The notes below the pieces were generated by a model. That model was not told where the DNA came from. It searched no databases and saw only the letters and a program-made list of their open reading frames with translations. A program made the translations under genes and the position numbers. From NCBI GenBank assembly GCA_024196135.1, contig JAMQCK010000072.1, positions 1-64,000 of the forward strand: a DNA stretch of 64,000 nt, written 5' to 3'. This stretch comes from Pleurotus ostreatus/Saccharomyces cerevisiae fusant (lineage: Eukaryota > Opisthokonta). Positions 22,501-36,093 of the stretch are shown here, one piece after another (position 1 is the first letter of the stretch; each line of letters starts with the position of its first letter).

Positions 22501-22996
22501 TGAACTGTGTCACCTCGCGCGATTGTCGTCGCACAGGTCAATCGCTCTTGCCGTGTGGTTTTGATTGTTCCCGTCGGACGGCCCATCATGAACTGTTGCA
22601 TGTATGTGTACCTCGTTTCTTGGATTCTGCGAGACGCGGTTGGACAGCTCGCCCCATACGGCCTATCTGCCCCGAGCTGCACAGTTCGTATTTATCGCGT
22701 ATTTATCACTACTCGTACCTGTGTAACACCATCATCAGCGAACCCATACTACAGTTATTTATTTGGAACGGGAGAGACTGCTCACATTTTTGCTATGAAC
22801 GCGCCGAGTAGGTCACTGATCAGTTGTACCTTCGACAGGAACGAGGTGGCCATACCGGAACAGGGCTGAACAACCACGGACCAGACCTGATCGACCCTCC
22901 AAACAGGACTTCCCGACGTACCAAACAGGAACAACACAGTTCGCGTTTCCCTTTGTTCCGCACATTTTGTCAGGCCATCCTCGTCACCCTCTCTCA

Positions 22997-24382
22997 TCAG
23001 TCCCGTACGATCTCCCACCCAATCTTCTTGCCCGCCCAGAAAGGGACGAGCGAGTCTTCTGCCAGCGTGTACTCTTTCTGGACAGTCACGCCCTCCGGCA
23101 CTTTGCGCAAGGTCACCGTTGACGGCTGCTTTCCTGCTGTCGACATTTGCATTCCTGCTGACGACGCCTGACCTCCTGCTGACGACGTCTGACCTCCTGG
23201 CACAAGCTCGCACTTGTAGAATTTCCGCCCGAACGTGCTGACGAAGCCTTCCAGTTTGTCTAGCGCGCCGAAGGACTCCAACAAATGCGCCGTCAGAGGT
23301 AGGAGGATTGGCGAGGTGTATATGCCCGCCGCGCAGCCGTGGTCGGGCGTGCTGACGGATTTTGCGTGCGGCGGGTGCGGTGCGGAGTCGGAGCCCAGGA
23401 AAAAGCGGGGGTGACCTGGGGTATTGCTTCAATATCGTGCAATCCGTCGCGCGTGCGCCGGATACATCAGCGCCCGCCGCGCATCCAAGCCGCTAGAAAA
23501 TATTGGTGGACTGCTAACCTTCCTTGATCACCTCCCTCAGCGCACTGCGATCGCTCGGGAACTTGGCCACGGGCTTGCAGAAATTCCACGACTGGCCCGC
23601 CCAGTCGTCGACCACCAGCGCGAGGTGGTGCGCGGTGATTGTGGCAGCGACAGTCGGGCCACAGGCCTTGACGGCTTCGACGGCGGCACGTGTCGTCGCG
23701 TGCTCGAGGACGATGCGGAGGTTGGGGAACTGTGCGTGAATTTTGTGGAGGTGGGGGAGGAAGCGGGCTTCGGCATTGAGGACGTGGGTGTCCTGCGAAG
23801 GAGATCATGAGGTTCTAGACAGGGAAAGGGGAGGTGAAAGTCAATCACTGACAGAGTCAGGGTCAGAGGGAACTTCGCCATGGAGGTTGAGGACCATGTC
23901 TTGCTTTTCCATTTCGGCGAATACGTGGTAGTACGCCTCATAAGACTCGATGCCACCGTCTGAATTTGTGGTCACGCCACGGGGGTACGACTTGACACCT
24001 ACACTTGATCAGTGCCAGTCCAGTCAATACAGGCATATCGTACTGGCCTGTAATCCCAGCTGCCTTCGCTTTCTTGATCTCCTCTGGCGTCAATTCCGGA
24101 GAGAGGTACAAAGTCATGAGATATTCGACACTCGGGTCGATGGCCTCCAGCTCTGCCTTATACGCAACCGCCTGGTCCACAGTCGTCACCGGGGGCTTGA
24201 GGTTCGGCTGGCGCAATGCGCGATCAACCCAAGAGTAGCGGGTCGTGTGTAGTAGTATTTACCATAACATAGGCCAGGTCGAAGCCCCCTTGTTTGACAT
24301 GAGGGGTCGTGAGCTTGCATAACGAGCCTTGACGAAGGTGGACGTGGAAGTCTGCGGGTGACTGGACAGTGATCGTCGACAT
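22997..24382 (-). CDS. URA4: Dihydroorotase (pyrimidine biosynthesis)
   Basis: Zinc enzyme that cyclises carbamoyl-aspartate to dihydroorotate. ATG at 24382 gives MSTITVQSPADFHVHLRQGS, with the D-x-H-x-H metal motif. After the first intron come MPNLKPPVTTVDQAVAYKAE and, across the second intron, GVKSYPRGVTTNSDGG with the lysine expected to be carboxylated. Then NLHGEVPSD, VLEHATTRAAVEAV, TITAHHLAL and the second-metal GSDSAPHPPHAK. About five exons. Near the C-terminus, between FYKCELVPGG and TVTLRKVPEG, sits a low-complexity insert of three 7-residue units encoded by a 21-bp tandem repeat (23134-23196), not typical of the family. It shares a 354-bp divergent promoter region with the ACBP gene. 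Confidence 0.95.
23134..23196 (-). repeat. 21-bp x 3 tandem repeat inside the dihydroorotase gene
   Basis: Three head-to-tail copies of a 21-bp unit (plus strand starting ctgctg(a/t)cgac), 23134-23154, 23155-23175 and 23176-23196. They encode heptads of the form (T/A/M)-S-(S/T)-A-G-x-Q, keep frame, and give an Ala/Ser/Gly/Gln insert. Confidence 0.85.
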
Positions 24383-24736
24383 GGTGGGCGGCAGAGAACA
24401 ATGGATTTGACCGGGTTGAGCTTGAGCTGATCATGCTCGATTGGTGTTGGCATTCTCCCACGATTCAATTCAAGCGCCCGAGGGTCCAGTACAGCAAAGA
24501 AGTGACATACTAACAAGGGATTGCTAGCATGTATGTTGAAGACACCTTGAGAGAAGTTGGAGACCATGGGAGGTGGAGCCAACTAGCTTGAGCACCGTCA
24601 AAGTCGACAACGCTGCAAGCTCGAGCTCGGCACCTGCCGTCTTCAGTCCCGACGGCCGTCAAACACGTGAAAGGCATTCTCAATCTCCTTCCGCGACCTG
24701 GACGCGCTGGAGACGCGACCAGACAAATCACACACC

Positions 24737-26339
24737 ATGTCCTCCCGCGAACTCATCGACGCGCAGTTCGACCGCGCTGTAGAAATTGTCCAGAGTCTCC
24801 CGAAGACGGGACCTGTCCAGACCGACTATGAGGAGAAGCTCACGATGTACAGGTGAGTAGGGTGCAAGTGACACGCGATCGTGGGCTTATGAAGTCGCAT
24901 TGCAGTTTGTATAAGCAGGGTGAGATATGAGTGTGTGGAAAGGGAGAACAGGGCCTTACTTGGATGCAGCGACGGTGGGCAATGTCAAATCCCCTCGCCC
25001 GGGTATCTGGGATTTGCTCGGACGAGCGAAGTGGTGCGTGATTGCCATGTTCTGTCTTCAATATACACTCATGACTTTTCCGTAGGGATGCGTGGAACAA
25101 GCAGAAGGACTTGACGCCTCTGGAAGCCAAGTGGCTCTACGTAGATGCGCTGCTGAAGGTAGGGCTTCTGCGCATACCGCCGAAGTGCTGAGACGATTGA
25201 TCGCGCCGTTTGTGTAGGTCCTGCGCAAGTACGGCGACAAGACCGCTGCGATGAACTATGTGAAGGAGCTGGAGTCCTTCGGCAGCGGGCCCGGTACTCG
25301 TATCATGAACGGTACGTCCGTCGTCGAGCCTCGTCCCCAGTTCACCGTAGCTAACTTTCCTCCAGCGTCCAGATCCAGAGGCTCATCCTCCTCCGGTTCC
25401 ACCGCCTCAAACAAGCCTACCCCCATCTCATACCCATACCCCAACCATCCCTTGTCCCCCAATCGTCCACCTGCACCCGGCGAATCCAGCTCCGAAGAGG
25501 AGCCCTCAGACGAAGACGATGACTATGCGCACGAGGAGGAAAGCAGGCACAGCGTCCCCGCCCTCTCCGTCGTCACCCAACTCAACAACATCCCCAACCC
25601 ACGCTCACGCCCGCCCTCCTCCGCCCCCAGCCCCCGCTACTACCACCCGCGCGCCGGGCAAGTACCCGCCACGCAGCCCCAACCCGCCTTCGAGACGCCC
25701 TCCGCGTTCGCGGATCCCAGCCCGCCCCCGCCTCAGCCCCAGTCCTTCAACACCAACGTGCACTCGAACGCCAACATCCATCCTACGAACGCATACCCCC
25801 ACCAGACCGCATACCCCGCTTCCGCGCCCTCGCGCGCCTTCACGAACTACTCCGCGGGCGTGCATCGCTTGGCCGGGTCGTACGACCCCGCGCGCCCGCC
25901 CTCGCGCGCCTCGCTCGAGAGCGCGGTCGCCAACGTGCAGGCGCACCTCGCCGCGCTGTCCGAGCGCCTCGAGGTGATGGAGCACCTGCAGGTGCCCGCC
26001 TCGCGGAGCCCCGTCGTGTTCTCCGGCTCGGGCTCGAACGCGCGCCGAACGTACGACCTCGACGACATGGGGTTGTGGTCGTTGGTCTTGCGCCCCTTAG
26101 CTGACGGTGCGGAGCGCGTGAAGGACTTCTTCGCGCGGGATGATACGCGGTCGCCTGCGAGGATTATCGTGAGACGACTCTGTCTGGATGCGTCGTTCTT
26201 GTTGTGCGTGGTGATGCTGGTGCGCTCGATATGGCGGCGGAGTGGCACGAGGAGGCGAGAGGTAGTGGCTGCGCTGGTCGCGTTGTGGAAAGCGCTGTCG
26301 GGAAGGCAGGAGCGGGTGATGGTTAGTCGTGGGGTGTGA
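24737..26339 (+). CDS. Membrane-anchored acyl-CoA-binding (ACB) domain protein
   Basis: Binds long-chain acyl-CoA esters; large ACBPs of this type are linked to lipid trafficking and peroxisome/ER membranes. Exon 1 (24737-24852) starts MSSRELIDAQFDRAVEIVQS. The ACB fold continues YSLYKQATVGN, RPGIWDLLGRAKWDAW, KDLTPLEAKWLYVDAL and KYGDKTAAMNYVKELE (residues about 1-105). A 14-nt microexon (24906-24919) encodes part of SLYKQA. A disordered Pro/Ser-rich region of about 180 aa follows, then the short coiled coil AHLAALSERLEVMEHLQ, and a C-terminal membrane helix LDASFLLCVVMLVRSIW near residue 320. A 54-nt stop-free gtacgt..ccag segment after RIMNG (about 25312-25365) is probably a further intron. 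Confidence 0.88.
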
Positions 26340-26579
26340 GGAGGATTAGGTGTAGTCTGGAGGGATAGGAGGGATCTATGTGCATGGATGTAATCTATGA
26401 TCTATCGACACGCTAATGACCTTGTAGTACGCCTTTCATGAACATACTATCTCTTGACATGCATATTTCTGGGTACGGAACATTTGTGGCAACAACCTCA
26501 ACACCTTCATTTCGGAAAGTACAGGTTACAACAATTATCGTACAGCTACGTCGTGCGTTTCTCTGCGTTCTTTGCGAAT

Positions 26580-28380
<1,801 letters not shown>

Positions 28381-28632
28381 TTAGACAGGCAGGCGATAGT
28401 TATAGTCAGCGCCCCGCGCGTTCTCTTGGTAATCGATCCTGGAAGCCTCCTGATCATTCACCCGACCGTGTCGTCGAGCGTCACCATGACTTCTGTGTGC
28501 GATTCGGCGTGCGATAGGTGCGGCAGGGTACGGCTCGCATTGGACGTGGCAGCGGGGGCTGGTTATGGGAGGGCGTGGGGGCATCTGACGGGTCAGCAGA
28601 GCACGATGCAGTAGAGTCCCTTGACCAGAACC

Positions 28633-29306
28633 ATGTCGTTTGATAACGTGTACTACAAGCGGGTAAGTGGATAACAGGACCGTGTATACTGCACACCAAC
28701 ACTTAGTGAGGCTGTAGCGACAGCAAAGGGATGCTATGTCTGCTACAAGCCCACGACGACGGTCCTCGCCACAATAAACACGACGGACTTCCTATACACC
28801 TGTCCGGGGCATCTAACCGACCCGAACTTCGCAACCCAACTTCAGAGCACGCCGAGTGCCTCGAAAGGTGCTGTGAGCGCAGAAGAAATCGCAAGGGTAA
28901 AGGCAGAGTATGAAGAGAAACAGAAACGCAAGCAGCAGAAGGATGGAAAGGCAAAGGAGGGGGATAAGCCAACGCCCGAGTCTGGGTCGTTCTTCGGGCT
29001 ATTCAAAGGAGGAGGAGAAAGCGCTGAAAAGGACAAGGAAAAGGAAAAGAAGGACGATTCCAAAGCCAGTACACCAGCGCCACCGGGAGGGTTGCCATCG
29101 ACGCCGCCTGCACCCGCAACACCCGCGCACCAACGATATGCTTTGCATCGAGACTTCTTTGCCAGTGCGTATGGAATTTTGAGAGGAAATATATGCTAAC
29201 GAGGGTTATAGTGCGCCAAGCAGAGCATCGTAAAAGAAGGCAAGCCGCTCAAGCCAAAGAGCTTGCGCCACGATTGCCACATGCGCCGATGGGAAGTACT
29301 TCGTAG
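28633..29306 (+). CDS. VFA1: VPS4-associated protein 1 (Vfa1) homologue
   Basis: Small endosomal protein that binds and stimulates the ESCRT ATPase Vps4. Exon 1 encodes MSFDNVYYKR; splicing (acceptor gtgag) gives AVATAKGCYVCYKPTTTVL and then FLYTCPGHLTDPNFATQL, which together hold the four-Cys zinc-like site typical of the family. The middle is a charged helix (EIARVKAEYEEKQKRKQQKD) and a Lys/Pro-rich linker with GSFFGLFKGG. After a final intron the protein ends RQAEHRKRRQAAQAKELAPR and MGSTS, the conserved C-terminal Vps4-binding segment by analogy. The later G-rich open frame beyond 29306 is not part of it. Confidence 0.85.
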
Positions 29307-29863
29307 GGGATCGGGTCGTAGAAATTACAGTGTCTTTGAGTGGATCTGGGGACTTCATTCTGTGAAAAATCGTGGAGGATACTTGTGCATGACATGGGTG
29401 CCTCGAAAAGCGCCTGAAGATGTTGAGATGATCGGACAAACAAAGTCGTTGTTTATTTGGTCGACTCAACAAGCGCGCACGGAGGGAACTTCCCGAGATC
29501 CCTTGCCTCCCTCCTCCACGTCGCCTCGCTGCACGTTCTTCAGTCCATCGCTGCGACTTGGAAGAGGTAGAACAAGGTGTACTTGCACATACACACAGTT
29601 GCACACGTCACGTAAGTTCGGGCTTTGTTCTCGGAGGGAACGCGCTTTACTGACGCAAAATACAGCACAGAAATTGTAGCACGTCTTGGCTCGTGTTCCG
29701 CCGTGCAGCAGAACGAAAACCATACGAAGCATATTGCCAGTGATTGCTCGGAAATATAAGTGCGTGTCTGCTCCTTCGAGGAATCGTTCTATTGGCTGAC
29801 GAATTCGAGTCGCAGTTACTTCTTGCACGTCCCGAGCTTGTACCACCCCACGAAGTAAACAAA
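29307..29863. other. Intergenic region
   Basis: No gene supported on either strand. Frames here lack motifs and probably include the VFA1 3' UTR and the promoter of the following RGG-protein gene. Confidence 0.5.
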
Positions 29864-32800
29864 ATGCACAAAAATCCATTCGTCCCCCAACCCTCCTACC
29901 CGCACCACCAGCCACCCCTTCCGCCTGGCCCTCCACCCGCACAACCTCCTGCGCAGGAATACTCCGCTTACTGGGCAGCCGCGGCGGCCGCGCAGGGTGC
30001 TGCAGCGCACCCCCAAGCACCTACGGTCGGCGCTTACAATGCTCAGTGGCAGCCGCCTCAGCCAGCTCAGCCTCCCCGTCCGACGCCGGAGCAGTCCGCG
30101 CTATATGCGAATTACGGCTATGGTCCTAACTGGCGTCCTCAGCAGCCTCAGGCGCCCCAGCATCCTCCTCAGCCTCAAGCTCAGTACATGCAGCCTCCTC
30201 AACCTACCGCACCCGTCCCTCCCCAGCCCCCCTTCAATCCATATCAGCCTCAGGCGACATATCAACCGTACATCCCCCAGGCAGGCGCTCCATCTCAAAC
30301 TTTCACCCCCACCCCTCCAACACAACCGCAATTCAACCCTCCCCAGCAACCGCGCGCTCTGCAGCACTCGCCGCCTAACAGCTTCCCTCCTGCCAAGCGC
30401 CAGCGCTTTGATGGTGTACCCCAGGGCCAGATGCGCTCACCCCAGCAGCAGCAATCGCCTCCCTTCGGTGCACCCTCCGGCCCGTCGTTCAACATGAACA
30501 ACAATAACAACGGAGGCTTCAACGCAGGCCCCGGGCGCGGTGGCCCACCCTCCGGTCCCGCCAACCGCGGTCGTGGAGGCATGATGGGAGGCCGCGGCGG
30601 TCGTGGCGGCGGAATGGGCTCGATGGGCCCGATGGGTCCCAATCGCGGCGGCTTCGGGAACCGCAGCATGCGCCAGCCGTTCAACGGGAACAACAACCAG
30701 GTCCGCGGCGGCCCCCTCCCCCTTCGCGGCGTTGGGGTCCCGCGCGGTAACTTCGGCAACGCCATGAATAACAACAACCGTGGTGGGCGCGGGTCGTTCA
30801 ATGCTGGATCGAATGCAGGGATGCGCGGGCGCGGGGGGATGCATGGGATCCCGTCGAAGCCGCTGGGCGCGCGCGATTCGATGAACGCGAGCATGACGAG
30901 CGTGGGCGGGAAGAAGGACGAGAACAAGCGCACGTTGACGGATTTCAAGATGATTGGGTTCGAGCTCGTCGAGATTGGGTGGGAGTGGGGCGCGAAGCCG
31001 GCGCCGAAACCGCCTGTGAAGGAGGAGGAAGGAGACGATGCGGAGGTGCCGGCAGGCGAGACACAGGAAGCGGAGTCGACGGCCATGAAGGTCGAAGAAA
31101 ACCAGGAAGAAGCGGATGCTGCTCTGAAGGAACCGAAGGCGCCGGCGTCTGCAGACAAGCCAGAGACGAACGGCGCACCCTCAGCACCGAGCGCCTTGCC
31201 TCCACGACCCGTGACGCAGCCCATTCCCCTCCCGCCGAAGCCTGTATTCGATGAGAGCGCTATACAACCTCCCGAGCCCGACGCAGCAAAGGCCATACCC
31301 ACTGGACCTCGCGCGGACGCCGCCGCTTCCGTTCCTCCCCCTCGTATCCGCTTGTACTTCCACACCCCCGCAGCAGCAGACCAGGGCGGCTCGTTCACCT
31401 ACGGCTCCGTCTCCGACTCCCGCAAAGGCAAGCGCAAGAAGATTGAGGACGACGACGGCGACGACGCAGAGGACGAGCGCAAGCGTCCCCTGCCCCCGCA
31501 CCTCGCGAATGGCTACCGCGACGACCGCTCAAGTGTTGCCCCTAGTATCGCCCCTAGTGCCGCCGAGGGCAGCGAGACCGGCGACTGGCTTATGGCTGCG
31601 ATCACGGAGGGCGCCAGTCAAGAAGGTCAATCCGAGGCCGGCGCGCCGATGTCAGAGGATGGTGAGTCTCCCTTATCTGCTTCGCGCCGTCATGGTATAC
31701 CGGGCCACACGGGCGCCTCGTCTCGAGGTTCGCCCCCGTGCCCGCTGACGCTGTGTTCCCAAGGCATGAATGGCGACGTGGGCATGCGCGCGCCAGACGA
31801 TGTGGGCGAGAATGGGACTGGGACGGGCGAGCGCGCGTTGACCTCTGTATCCACTGCCACCACCACTGCCACTGCCTCGAGTGGGCCGACGGCCGGGGGA
31901 AATGTTGTCGTCCCTGATGCTACTGCTGCTTGCGCGATGGATACGTCCGCGCCGCAGGCGCCCTCACTGTCCGTGCTCGCGTTTTCTATTCCGCTTAACT
32001 TGCTCCTCATCTCGATATCTCATCTTTCAGAGACGAACAGGGTGCTGATCAGCCTAGTGGTACTGACGCGCAGGTGCCGACGGAGCCCAATAGCCCGGCG
32101 AAGGGCCCGGTACCCATGGAAGGAGAGCCTGTGCCGCTCGTACTCGGCGAGAGCCTGCAGGATGTCGAGGCGTCGCAAGCGACGGATCCGCCGGAGAGCC
32201 AGCTCGTCGAGAGCCAGGCGACGACGGAGCCGGATAGCGAAGTAGGGGACAGCCAACCCACGGACGATGCTCCCGTTATTGCTCCTCCGACCGCACAACC
32301 TACGACTGATGCACACATGGCGGGTCCGACGGACGGTGGGCCTCTCGCATTGACAAAGACGGACGCGCCTGTACGCACGCCGTCAGCGAATCGACTTTCA
32401 ATCTCGTATGCTGGCGGTACAAGAAGACTAATCGTCGATGCGGAAAGCGTCCAGCATCTGAAGCTCTATCGCAAGGAGGGGCGCATGGAGGTCCTCATCA
32501 ATGTCGAGAAGACGGGCGACGATGTCAAGGGCATTCTTGTGAGTGTCCTTATCAGTTCGTATCCGCCATTGAGTACTGACAATAACCCAAGGTCGAATGC
32601 CTTACCGAGCCCGAGACGCTCTACTTGACCATGCAGACCATCACCGAGATGGCGGAGAAGGATCCGAGCATACCACCCCTAGCAAGACTGACAAATTTCC
32701 CCACGCAACTGACTCTAATCGCATACTTGGACACCGACCGCCCTCTCTCGGAGGCGAAGTGGGCAAGGACTGGCGACGTGCACGAGTGGTTGAAGAACAT

Positions 32801-33374
32801 GTTCGGGCGTATGTTCTGGGTAGCAGGCGGCGCCGATAACGGCTGGGAAAAGCGCATCGTGGTTATGGATCCTGATCCAGTATGTTGCACACCTTCATAA
32901 TCAGCGATGTACTCATCCACGACCTACCAGCTCCCGACAATCGCAACCGTGCTCGAAGCCTGGTCGACAGGATCTTCGGTCGGCACCCTCGTCGAGCGCC
33001 AGCGCTTCCTCAAGGTGCATATGAGCGACTCCGACAACATCCTGGAGATCTTGCTACGCCTCGTCCGTGGGGAGCGCGCCGCGAACAACACCCAGAAGCC
33101 CGACGGCGTTGCGCCCCACAACCTCTCCGGCCCCCTCCTCGCGGCGCATAACGAGCACTCGGCGCACGCGAAGGAGCAAACGCACGTCTCGCTCTCCGTC
33201 ATCGCGCTGTTCCGCATGACGCTCGAGTACGCGCGGAAGGCCGTCGGCGACAGGGCACGAAAGGAGGTCGAGGAGCGCTTGGGCGAGATCATCAAGTGCA
33301 TCCCGAACAACATGGTGCACAAGAGCCTGGACGGCATCTTCAAGGAGTGGAAAGGGGAGAAGAGGGGCAGGTGA
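29864..33374 (+). CDS. Large RGG/Pro-Gln-rich conserved hypothetical protein
   Basis: Probable nuclear RNA-associated protein; exact role unknown. The ATG at 29864 (acaaaATG) was chosen because the in-frame extension upstream lacks an ATG. Residues 1-210 are Pro/Gln/Tyr/Ala-rich and prion-like; about 215-330 form an Asn-rich and RGG/GRGG segment (methylation and RNA-binding type) including GGRGGRGGGMGSMGPMGPNR. The conserved-looking TLTDFKMIGFELVEIGWEWG follows, then acidic and Pro-rich disorder with a KRKK NLS. The C-terminal 300 aa are folded: RLSISYAGGTRRLIVDAESV, LTNFPTQLTLIAYLDTDRPL, GRMFWVAGGADNGWEKR, ending SLDGIFKEWKGEKRGR. Four introns are visible near 31661-31763, 31970-32030, 32537-32590 and 32880-32940. 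Confidence 0.75.
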
Positions 33375-34474
33375 TTCGATCGTCATTTCTTGTGCCATGC
33401 TCGTTCGTGCTCGTTCGTGCTGTTTTCTTCTTTTTCTTGACCTCATTTCTTTTCTTGACCCCTTCACCTATCCCGAAATGCAAATGATATGTTTCGTCGA
33501 CTCATTCGTCGAAGCCACACAAAACCCATCCACATTTTGCCAAGCCTCAATAGCACACTGTGCTTCGCGTCTGCGAGCTTATCTGCATCTGGAGGTGTCG
33601 GGAGACGGTGCTCAACGGCTTGCGGGCGTAGTCCGATGGTACTCAGGTAATGTCGACGCAGGTAAACTCGCGCCGCTGGTTTCACGGTGTTCCTTGGCAT
33701 CGAGTGCAGCATGCACTCTGCGCTATCTCCCGTTCAGAATTCTCTTCTTCGTGTGCCCGTCACTAATAGCACTCATTCAGCGCTTTGTAACCCTAGACCT
33801 TCGCCTCGCTCCGGGAAGGAACCAGCGCCGATTCTTCCGACGTCGTCAGATCGTCCGTGTCGACTGTACTCGGGCATCGCCCCGCCACTGCTGCACGCAA
33901 GGGCGTACGGATGCCTTCGACGCGGTGACGACACAGTAGGCCCACCATACATCCGCCACGCGCATGCTCTGCTATTCATCCATGTCGAGAACAGGATATG
34001 ACCACTTCAATCTGGCGTCCACGCGTGGACCATAATTCATAAATCTCTCGGCCCATGCGATGACCGCCAGCTACAACGTGGCTCGGAGGTTGCACGCGCA
34101 ATAGCTCCTTCCATTTCTAGGTGTCATACAACGGCTATCGCTAGGCTTCAGATCCGCAGGAGGCTTGTTCCAGGACTTCACGGAACGATCAACTTCTCCC
34201 AGGTATCAGAAGCGCTGTGCACTACACACTCCCGAGGGACGAACTTTGCTCGTGCATCGCGTCAGGCCATCGAACACCTCTGATCACCGAGGTCGGCCAG
34301 CCGCAACCTCCGCCGCCGCGCGTGCTGAAGCACACCCATCCTGACGCGTCCGCGGGCGTCACGGGGGCCCAACGCGCTGCAATCACGCACTTCCTATTCC
34401 ACGCATGATGGCGACGGGTTATCGGGCGTTGCCCACCATGTGCAGCGATGCAACGGCACTCGATAAGTGACGGG
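33375..34474. other. 1.1-kb intergenic region, nothing recognised
   Basis: No frame with family motifs, no repeat and no RNA gene. It separates the RGG-protein gene from the M43 protease; the last 100 bp contain its TATA box. Confidence 0.5.
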
Positions 34475-34482
34475 TATATAAG
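34475..34482 (+). promoter_or_regulatory. TATA box of the M43 protease gene
   Basis: TATATAAG in cgggtatataaggggg, 100 bp upstream of the ATG at 34575, the usual distance for a strongly expressed, regulated fungal gene. Confidence 0.65.
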
Positions 34483-34574
34483 GGGGGCGCACGACGGGGG
34501 TGGGTTCTCAAGCCCCTGCGGTCTACAGCTCCTACCCGGTCGTCCTTGTCCACCCGGTCACCCTCGCCTCAGCC

Positions 34575-35591
34575 ATGTTCAACTTCGCCATTATCGCTGC
34601 GGCGCTCGGTGCCTCGACCGTGGCTGCGTTCCCTAACGTCCCTCGCGCTGCCGGTGGCCGGTAAGTATGTTTATCATGAAGAAGAGACCTCACTCATATG
34701 TGCTTCCAGCAACTGTGGCACGTCGATCTCCGACGAGCGCATTGTCGAGGTCGAGAAGCACTTTGCCGAGAACAGGATTTCCTTCGCGAAGGAGAAGGCA
34801 GTTGCCGCCGACGTACGTAGCGATTCTATGTTTCGTCAGTACTTGACAGCTTACCCTCCTCCAGCCCATCAACGTCTACTTCCACGTTATCAGCGAGAAC
34901 AGCACGGAGGCTGGCGGCAACGTCCCCGATGAGCAGCTTGAGGCGCAGATCGACACCCTCAACGCCGCCTACAAGAGCATGGGCCTCAGCTTCACCCTCG
35001 CGAACACGACCCGCACGGAGAACGCGGAGTGGTTCAACAACGCCGGCCCCGACTCCTCCGAGCAGACCGAGATGAAGGAGGCCCTCCGCGTCGGCGAGGC
35101 GTCCGACCTCAACGTCTACACCGTCGGCTTCACGTCCGGCAGCGGCGCCGGCCTCCTCGGCTACGCGACGTTCCCGAGCGACTACGAGAGCGCGCCGAAG
35201 GACGATGGTGTGGTCATGCTGTTCTCGTCGACGCCGGGCGGCGCGACGGAGAACTACAACCTCGGGCAGACGCTTACGCACGAGGCGGGCCACTGGGTCG
35301 GCCTCTATCACACCTTCCAGGGTGGCTGCTCTGGCCAGGGTGACCACGTCGACGACACGCCCGCTGAGTCTGAGCCCGCCTACGAGTGCCCCGAGGGCCG
35401 CGACACGTGCTCTGCTGACGGCGTGGACCCGATCCGTGAGTTTTCTCCTTGTGCTTTGTCTTGAGCGATCCTAATCTCTGTTCTCAGACAACTTCATGGA
35501 CTACACCTACGACAGCTGCATGACCGGCTTCACCGACGGCCAGGGTGACCGTGCCCTCGACCAGATCGCCACCTACCGTGGCATCTCATAA
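34575..35591 (+). CDS. Secreted M43B (pappalysin-like) zinc metalloprotease
   Basis: Extracellular endopeptidase, of the fungal MEP1-like cytophagalysin group. Exons: 34575-34660, 34710-34812, 34865-35435, 35488-35591 (287 aa). A signal peptide (MFNFAIIAAALGASTVAAFP) precedes a short propeptide and the conserved NCGTSISDERIVEVEKHFAE. The catalytic domain has PINVYFHVISEN, LNVYTVGF, GYATFPSDY and the metzincin zinc site HEAGHWVGLYHTF (HExxHxxGxxH), followed by CSGQGDHVDDTPAE and the Met-turn FMDYTYDSCMTGFTDGQ. Cys residues suit disulphides of a secreted enzyme. The ATG is 100 bp after a good TATA box, suggesting strong or induced expression. Confidence 0.95.
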
Positions 35592-36093
35592 ACGACCGTA
35601 GCACTGCATGGGCAACATTGAGTATTCGTTCGTTCTGGGTTGATGATGATGATGAAGGTCACGCACATATACTTATTTGTAACCTGCCTGCACTGCACTA
35701 TACACTTTGGAAATGGCATCGTGTTGTATGCGTCCGCGCGCCTGATGAACATCCAGCTTGATTCTCTAAAAAAGCTCCACTCTCGCTACAATGAATCTCA
35801 GATGGGGCGGGATTTATCGGAAACATGTCATACACATCCTGAAGGAGAGCCTTGGTTTGTCCTCGCCGTGAGACTCATCCTTCGTGAGCACCGGCTTGAA
35901 GTTCGATTGTCTATTGTCCCTTTTCGGCAGTCTGCCGCGGCCCGTCGGCACCCCCACGTTCACGTGTCGTGCCGACATTCAACGTCCTCGGCGGGCGCGT
36001 CATGATTGATCGCTATCCTCATTTCTTCAGACTTCTCTTTCTTCCACTCTCGACATACCCTAGACAACCCCTAGAAGCTCCCCCTTCACCGAC
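35592..36093. other. Intergenic region
   Basis: Contains the protease 3' region and the MTP18-like promoter. No other gene or repeat is visible. Confidence 0.5.

Noticed and set aside
30295..31398. 367-aa minus-strand frame under the RGG gene
   Set aside because: Mirror of the Gly/Pro-rich codons on the plus strand (Pro/Gly repeats on both strands); no splice or start support.
35049..35343. Arg-rich alternate frames inside the M43 protease
   Set aside because: Out-of-frame shadows of the HEAGH-containing catalytic exon.
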